Assembly: GCF_007004625.1 (NCBI RefSeq)
Contig: NZ_VIFV01000009.1
Span: 48,141 to 112,140 of the forward strand
Length of the DNA: 64,000 nucleotides
From: Planococcus salinarum
GTDB lineage: Bacteria; Bacillota; Bacilli; Bacillales_A; Planococcaceae
Direction of reading: 5' to 3'
Shown one piece after another: positions 61,485-64,000 of this stretch (position 1 is its first letter; each line of letters begins with the position of its first letter). The notes below the pieces were generated by a model. It was not told where the DNA came from, did no database searches, and saw nothing but the letters and a program-made list of their open reading frames with translations. Position numbers and translations under genes: made by a program.

Positions 61485-61833
61485 TCAATGGTTATCCAGT
61501 TCTTCTACATATAACAAAAATTCATCCTGAAGGTTTCCTTGGAATTAAGCACTAATTTCGGTTCGATCGAATCATCTGCTAGAGTTACATGTCCATCAAT
61601 GATTCCTAACACATTAGAAACCGTATCGATCATGGTTTGTTCAATGATTTCAAATAACATCGCTTTTCGTGCATCCGTTAACTCATTGAAGAAATTAATT
61701 ATTCCTGTTCTCTGCTCATCAGTATGAGAATCTACTTTTATGTTCTCATACATATCTTTGTAAAGTTCGAGGTTTTCTTTCACTATTGATTCATAAAGCG
61801 ATTTAGCAAATCTTTCAACCAGCGCTCATTCAT
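61485..61833 (-). pseudogene. Immunity-type family A copy 2, frameshifted at both ends
   Basis: The middle frame (61505-61783) reads VKENLELYKDMYENIKVDSH and EIIEQTMIDTVSNVLGIIDG, paralogous to the gene at 58501-58854. At the 5' side, ATG 61833 (MNERWLKD, with GAGGAAATGGA upstream) meets the body only after a one-base shift. At the 3' side, the body goes out of frame after NSKETF; the other frame gives GNLQDEFLLYVEELDNH, matching GELQDLFLEFVEELEDSK of the paralogue. Two lesions mark it as decayed. Confidence 0.75.
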
Positions 61834-61894
61834 TCCATTTCCTCTTTTCATTCAGAGTTATTTTCTACTTTTTCACGTCATTTATGCATTTTTT

Positions 61895-62245
61895 TTAAAG
61901 AACATGAATGCTGTCAATGGCAATTGATTTTTCCTTCTCCGTTAACCGAACCGTGCAGGTTAAGGTCAAATCCGACTTTTCCCCATCGACCCATAGTTCA
62001 TATTCCAGCATCCATTCGGGCTTATCGTCAATCTCATATAGATCAAGGTTTTTGTAGTCTGTTTCAGGCGACGCTGTCAATGTTCCGCCATAATCAACCA
62101 GCTGCTCCTTTAGTTCTTCTACGGTATAAGGTCCGCTTCTTCCAGTTTCTACAATTAATTTTAACTTGCCGTTAACTAAGTCTTTGACTAATGATATAAG
62201 CAAAGCAAGAATCTCCTCTTTCTCTTCGATGTACAGCACCTCCAT
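61895..62245 (-). CDS. Hypothetical protein in the immunity cluster (DUF7668-like)
   Basis: 116 aa. An N-terminal helix (ILALLISLVKDLVNGKLKLI) is followed by an alpha/beta domain (GPYTVEELKEQLVDYGG, LYEIDDKPEWMLEYELWVDG). It ends KSIAIDSIHVL. It resembles small proteins annotated DUF7668 in toxin-immunity loci (from memory). The ATG at 62245 has a weak ribosome site. Function unknown. Confidence 0.6.
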   Translation of the reverse strand: MEVLYIEEKEEILALLISLVKDLVNGKLKLIVETGRSGPYTVEELKEQLVDYGGTLTASPETDYKNLDLYEIDDKPEWMLEYELWVDGEKSDLTLTCTVRLTEKEKSIAIDSIHVL

Positions 62246-62307
62246 TTTTCAAACCGCTTTTCATAAATACACGCAGAAACTTAATTGATGGCTAATTAAT
62301 TTAGAGA

Positions 62308-62334
62308 CAAAACCGTTCTTAAAAGTAGAATTTT
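62308..62334. repeat. Partial dispersed repeat, left block only
   Basis: AAACCGTTCTTAAAAGTAGA followed by ATTTTAC resembles the left block of the six larger repeats, without hairpin or right block. It lies 24 bp 3' of the DUF2247-like gene. Confidence 0.5.
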
Positions 62335-62357
62335 ACAAATGAAGTGAGCTTGTTTGC

Positions 62358-62885
62358 TTAACGTTTGTGCTTTTTCATAAACCTACGATTTTGTGAAACT
62401 AAATAATCAACCCAATTTTTATAAATGTTTGATATAGCCACTTCTCTAGTTGGAGGCAGAGGCCCTTCATCTTCTTCTAATGGCATGTAACTGACGAACT
62501 TCGAAATGCTTTCAGGGTAATCGAAGTCCGCATATATTTCTTCAACTTGAGTAAGTGGATCTGGAAATTTCTCTTTGTTTTCATATAACCAATAGAGCGT
62601 TAAGTACAACTATTTCTCCGCAGCCAATTCATTCTGTTCAGTTACGGATTCACTCTTCACAAGTTGGTCCAGATACTGCTGAATAGAATCGCCTGGATAC
62701 AAAGATGCCAACCCAAACATTAGATTGGAAACATTTGGGTTTTCTGCTGCCAGTTTTGTTGCATGCTTTATGGCCGCATTCGACGAAAGAAAGCCGTGGT
62801 CGATACCAAATTTAAGGTCTTCCCATGTTATGTCTACTTTTGAGGATATGTACTCATATGTAAAAAATATTGATAATGAATTCAT
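62358..62885 (-). pseudogene. DUF2247-like immunity gene with in-frame TAG stop
   Basis: Two frames, 62610-62885 (91 aa, ITWEDLKFGIDHGFLSSNAAIKHA) and 62358-62609 (83 aa, LYWLYENKEKFPDPLTQVEEIYADFDYPESI), lie in the same reading frame, separated only by TAG at 62610-62612. Read through, they give one protein of about 175 residues matching the DUF2247 pattern, in which a Trp is expected before LYLTLYWLYEN. A TGG-to-TAG change fits. Probably a disrupted immunity gene; ribosome site GAGAGCTGAGTAC before ATG 62885. Confidence 0.75.
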
Positions 62886-62989
62886 GTACTCAGCTCTCTT
62901 CTATTTTAAGATCAGTAAAACGGTCTACCCCTTACTTTAAATATAATCAGGTACCAAATAGATTGCTAGCTAATTTTGGAAATAAAAAG

Positions 62990-63115
62990 CGTTCGTAAAA
63001 GTACACTTTTATAGACAAAAAGAGAGACTAGAGGCTGCTTTGACTTAAGCCTACTATCTCCCTTTCTATTCAAGCAGATCTTGATGTACCATTAATGTTA
63101 TGATAATTTGTGAGC
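62990..63115. repeat. Dispersed repeat, copy 6 of 6
   Basis: GCGTTCGTAAAAGTACACTT, an imperfect stem of AAAGAGAGA.TAG with CTA..TCTCCCTTT, then CTATTCAAGCAGATCTTGAT and TTATGATAATTTGTGA. It is 140 bp 3' of the gene ending at 63257. The rest of 62886-63256 holds no gene. Confidence 0.85.
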
Positions 63116-63256
63116 TTCCTTAAGAAGCAAGGAAACTATCAGTTATTTAGATCTGTCTTGCCTCATATAATTCTTTACACGACATAAATGAGAGCGTTTT
63201 TTCAACGGAATCCTATCCTCAAGCACCTCGTCTTCTCTCTTCTCATACGTATAATC

Positions 63257-63631
63257 CTATCCCTTTTGTTTACTACTAAATCTTGAGATCCATCCATCTT
63301 CTGTGTATAATTCACCAGCCAGTCCATCACTATTTTCTCTTATATTTATAGGGTTTTCTTCCTCTAAAGTAATCACGATATTTACCTCTTCCTCTTGTTC
63401 TAAGGTCCATAAAAAATGATGTAGTGTGCTATCGACTACCTTGGGAATTAATTTCATAATAAGTTGTAGTTGTTCGGAATGAAGTGATTGAACTTCATTA
63501 AATAGCTGCTGCGATTCTTCATCTTTCATTTTACCTCCGAGAATTCGCTCCCAATCTTCGATAGATTCATCACGTACTTGTTCTATTAAAACCTTACCAA
63601 AAAAATCCAACGCTTCTTTATGATTACTCAT
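63257..63631 (-). CDS. Putative immunity-type protein, family A distant copy 3
   Basis: 124 aa, acidic and helical. DFFGKVLIEQVRDESIEDWE and LIMKLIPKVVDSTLHHFLWTLE align loosely with the family at 58501 and 61485 (FVKSLHEVIVKENLESYKD; LMKIIEQTMVDTISSMLG). The C-terminal half differs (IVITLEEENPINIRENSDG). GGTAGGAGGAG precedes the ATG. Immunity role inferred from context. Confidence 0.6.
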   Translation of the reverse strand: MSNHKEALDFFGKVLIEQVRDESIEDWERILGGKMKDEESQQLFNEVQSLHSEQLQLIMKLIPKVVDSTLHHFLWTLEQEEEVNIVITLEEENPINIRENSDGLAGELYTEDGWISRFSSKQKG

Positions 63632-64000
63632 TTTATTCTCCTCCTACCTATACCACGGTATATTGTTTGGCTTTCTAACATTTTATCGACGTAAATTTTT
63701 AAGTGAACGTGCTGTTAGATTCCTCGCCAGTTTTTATTTTTATCACTATTAATTAAATAGAAACTTTTCACTAGTGTTGCATAAAAACTGACGAAATATT
63801 CAGTCACAATTTTTCAATTATTTTTGCCAAAAAGGGAAGCACCCGAATAAAGGTAGCACTGTCCATTTGGTAGATTTATACAGTTTGACGAAGGCAACAG
63901 AGATGGACGGTCTTCTTTACGGAACTGCTTTGTTTTCGATCCGGGACAACCAATGCCGAGACGCCGTCCAAAGTTTCGCCTTGAGCAGACGTGTAATGGT
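63632..64000. other. Right edge, no convincing gene
   Basis: 369 bp. Up to about 63820 it is AT-rich and non-coding. From about 63830 to the edge the base composition rises in GC and several frames are open on both strands (for example minus-strand from 64000 to a stop at 63814-63816), but none carries a motif I recognise. It could be the end of a gene or insertion sequence continuing to the right. Confidence 0.4.

Noticed and set aside
49765..63115. Repeat series considered as a CRISPR array
   Set aside because: Repeats are 110-130 bp, kilobases apart, with genes between; no spacers of 30-40 bp and no cas genes.
49765..63115. Classical integron (attC) array
   Set aside because: No integron integrase in the window and no clear attC RYYYAAC/GTTRRRY core; only the cassette-like layout remains, so it is kept as a hypothesis, not a call.
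63820..64000. Insertion sequence end at the right edge
   Set aside because: Several open frames but no transposase motif or terminal inverted repeat could be recognised within the window.

Overview
The window looks like a chromosomal segment of a Gram-positive, low-to-moderate-GC member of the Bacillales, most likely the Planococcaceae (Planococcus/Planomicrobium-like). The basis is AGGAGG-type ribosome binding sites, frequent TTG/GTG starts, hairpin-plus-T terminators, and protein families close to Bacillus ones: a NadB/NifS divergon, HPr with His15 and Ser46, a Bacillus-type SdhB, YuiD and a UgtP-like glycosyltransferase. The taxonomic call is inference; there is no rRNA in the window.

Layout, left to right. 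1-3.9 kb: NAD biosynthesis (nadB-nadC-nadA, minus strand, nadA cut by the window edge) divergent from a cysteine desulfurase, with a NiaR-like palindrome between them. 4.0-7.7 kb: glycerate kinase, then an envelope operon (permuted NlpC/P60-like protein, diacylglycerol glucosyltransferase family protein, DedA protein broken by a one-base frameshift). 7.7-8.1 kb: an intergenic element with terminal inverted repeats between two 34-bp direct repeats. 8.1-23.7 kb: arylamine N-acetyltransferase, a large secreted nuclease/phosphatase, aldehyde dehydrogenase, a K+-channel-like protein, SGNH hydrolase, YuiD, a LacI regulator with twin palindromic operators, MBL hydrolase, asnB, nnrD, a frameshifted NTF2-like gene and a Nudix gene. 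23.8-29.6 kb: ptsHI divergent from fruR-fruK-fruA with a cre-like site between them. 29.9-37.4 kb: SDR, two SRPBCC paralogues, a P-loop kinase, GNAT, Nudix-MBL pair, UbiB-like kinase and a DnaQ-type exonuclease. 37.9-49.1 kb: pyruvate oxidase, cardiolipin synthase, a solitary sdhB, an RCK_C membrane protein, a four-gene kinase/hydrolase/HAD/Nudix operon and a fused OppB-OppC permease.

49.2-64 kb is different: it is visibly more AT-rich, most genes are on the minus strand, many are small and unfamiliar, and intergenic regions are long. It contains an ECF sigma/anti-sigma pair, a HAD/Crp-Fnr divergon, small secreted or membrane proteins, two peptidases and, from 58.5 kb on, a run of polymorphic-toxin immunity-type genes (SMI1/KNR4, Imm26-like, Imm33-like, a DUF2247-like gene with an in-frame stop, and a three-member paralogous family with one decayed copy). 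Six copies of a roughly 110-130 bp repeat occur here, in one orientation, each just 3' of a minus-strand gene. No copy was noticed in the first 49 kb. This repeat-plus-gene arrangement is the most interesting signal in the window. The toxin genes matching the immunity cluster are not in the window.

Two genes (DedA, NTF2-like) are each broken by one base inside a homopolymer. That raises the possibility of sequencing error, so these are reported as disrupted rather than as certain pseudogenes.
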